From Corvus cornix cornix (lineage: Eukaryota > Chordata > Aves > Passeriformes > Corvidae): 64,000 nt of DNA. Below, one piece after another: positions 62,991 to 64,000 of this stretch. Position 1 is the first letter of the stretch. Every line of letters starts with the position of its first letter. The notes beneath the pieces were generated by a model. That model was given only the letters and a program-made list of their open reading frames with translations, ran no database searches and was not told the DNA's origin. Both the position numbers and the translations under genes were made by a program. The stretch is taken from assembly GCF_000738735.6 (NCBI RefSeq), contig NC_046333.1, positions 119,343,028-119,407,027 of the forward strand, in the 5' to 3' direction.

Positions 62991-63847
62991 CCGTGAGAAA
63001 AACCGGGATGACAGTGGCCGAGGTTTGCCGAGATCTTCTAGGCTCCTGCATGAAAAATGCCACCTTTTGATAGCAATGTATAAACATTGTACAGCTTTAT
63101 TCCTAAGCACGTGCATATTCCTAGTGCTAAATGCCAAACACTTGTGTTTCAGTATACGAGGATATGAACTGTTCCTAGGAATTGTAGCACTGGAATCAAA
63201 CATCAGGCTTGAAGCAGACAGGTTCAGAGGATCTGTTGTTACCCTGCTGTGTAAATTTCTAGAAGATAAAAGCTCTTGCCCTGGTCGAAGGGAGTGTTTT
63301 GCCTAACCTGGTGTCTTGGTTCTGAAAGGAAAGGCATAATTCTGATGCAGAATAATCTGTTTCAAGGAAAAAAAATCCCAACTCACAAATATGGGGAACT
63401 CTTCTTAACTGAAAAACTGCTGTTGTAATTTTGCACATTCTTACTGGCCTGTAATAATTCCATAAAATGCTGAAAAGATCTTAGGGATGTGGCTACAGTA
63501 AGTGACTACAGTGCTTGCTGCTCCAATTCTCTGGCTGCGTCCAGAACATTGTAAATATTTAATTGTAAATACTATAGGGGTCGTGGAGAGCTCCAGATTT
63601 CACCATACTTTTTAAACAAAAGTTGTTCCTGCTAGTATTTTTTTTCTTTTTCCCTAAATGTCATTTTAAAATTTAAAGTCTTCAGAAAAGAGACAACATC
63701 TATAAATTCAGAATATTATCATGTACAAGGAGAAACTGATACAGGTCTTGTAGCTCACTGATAAAGAGTCTGAGATGTATTCTCTGGGCCATCCGTTCAT
63801 AATGGTCCATGTTTTTAACCCTTATTGCTAAAGCATTTTTCATGCTT
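62991..63847. other. Non-coding stretch, no gene seen
   Basis: AT-rich DNA beyond the third CpG island. No exon with convincing splice sites or known protein similarity was found. TCF24, expected further along in other vertebrates, does not appear within the window. Confidence 0.45.
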
Positions 63848-64000
63848 ACAGAATCACCTAGGTTGGAAAAGACTACTGATCACCTTTCACTGATCACTAC
63901 CTTGTCAATTAGACCATGGCACTAATTGGCACATCCTGACTTTTCTTGAACACCTCCAGGAATGGTGACTCTACCACCTGCAACTCCACCACCTCCAAGG
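63848..64000 (-). mobile_element. CR1 LINE 3' end, cut by the window edge
   Basis: Reverse-oriented CR1: ACAGAATCACCTAGGTTGG at the start, then TTGTCAATTAGACCATGGC, TTGAACACCTCCAGGAATGG and GACTCTACCACCT. It continues past the end of the window. Confidence 0.93.

Noticed and set aside
62347..63306. Several open frames of 100-255 codons around the third CpG island
   Set aside because: Same compositional cause; parts are CR1 sequence read as protein. None has a recognisable family.

Overview
The window is nuclear DNA from a bird, most likely a songbird. It has roughly 40% GC, long AT-rich introns, several CR1 retroposon 3' ends, a tRNA-Ile/CR1 SINE of the TguSINE1 type and a solo ERVL-type LTR of the kind common in passerines. 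The gene order matches the vertebrate SGK3 - MCMDC2 - SNHG6 block (human 8q13). No prokaryotic feature, CRISPR array or operon is present.

Layout. 1-11.1 kb is mainly non-coding. It holds a CR1 scrap, a solo LTR (2260-2854, minus) with a perfect 5-bp target-site duplication, and two minus-strand open segments (1291-1511 and 7321-7530) that could be exons of an unidentified gene or pseudogene. 11.2-11.8 kb is a CpG island, the likely SGK3 promoter and 5' leader. 18.8-43.9 kb holds all 16 coding exons of SGK3 (490 aa; PX domain plus AGC kinase), followed by a long 3' UTR with a 15-bp minisatellite and a G-quadruplex-prone run. 46.7-47.4 kb is a second CpG island, from which MCMDC2 appears to start. 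48.9-58.4 kb holds all 14 coding exons of MCMDC2 (682 aa). 59.4-62.7 kb, on the minus strand, fits the non-coding host gene SNHG6. Two introns each carry a complete box C/D snoRNA of the SNORD87 type. The host promoter lies in a third CpG island (62.45-63.0 kb). The window ends in a CR1 copy.

How the genes relate. SGK3 is a PI3P-binding endosomal kinase, MCMDC2 is a meiotic recombination factor, and SNHG6/SNORD87 serves rRNA 2'-O-methylation. They are syntenic neighbours rather than a pathway. SGK3 and MCMDC2 run in tandem; MCMDC2 and SNHG6 converge.

Exon boundaries were set by hand from splice consensus, unbroken reading phase and recalled vertebrate orthologues. Summed coding lengths (1473 and 2049 nt, both multiples of three, each with one terminal stop) support both models. 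I found no wholly new system. The most notable observations are the duplicated SNORD87, a 96-nt SGK3 intron that is open in frame, a perfect 14-bp hairpin beside an SGK3 5' splice site, and the unidentified minus-strand exon pair.
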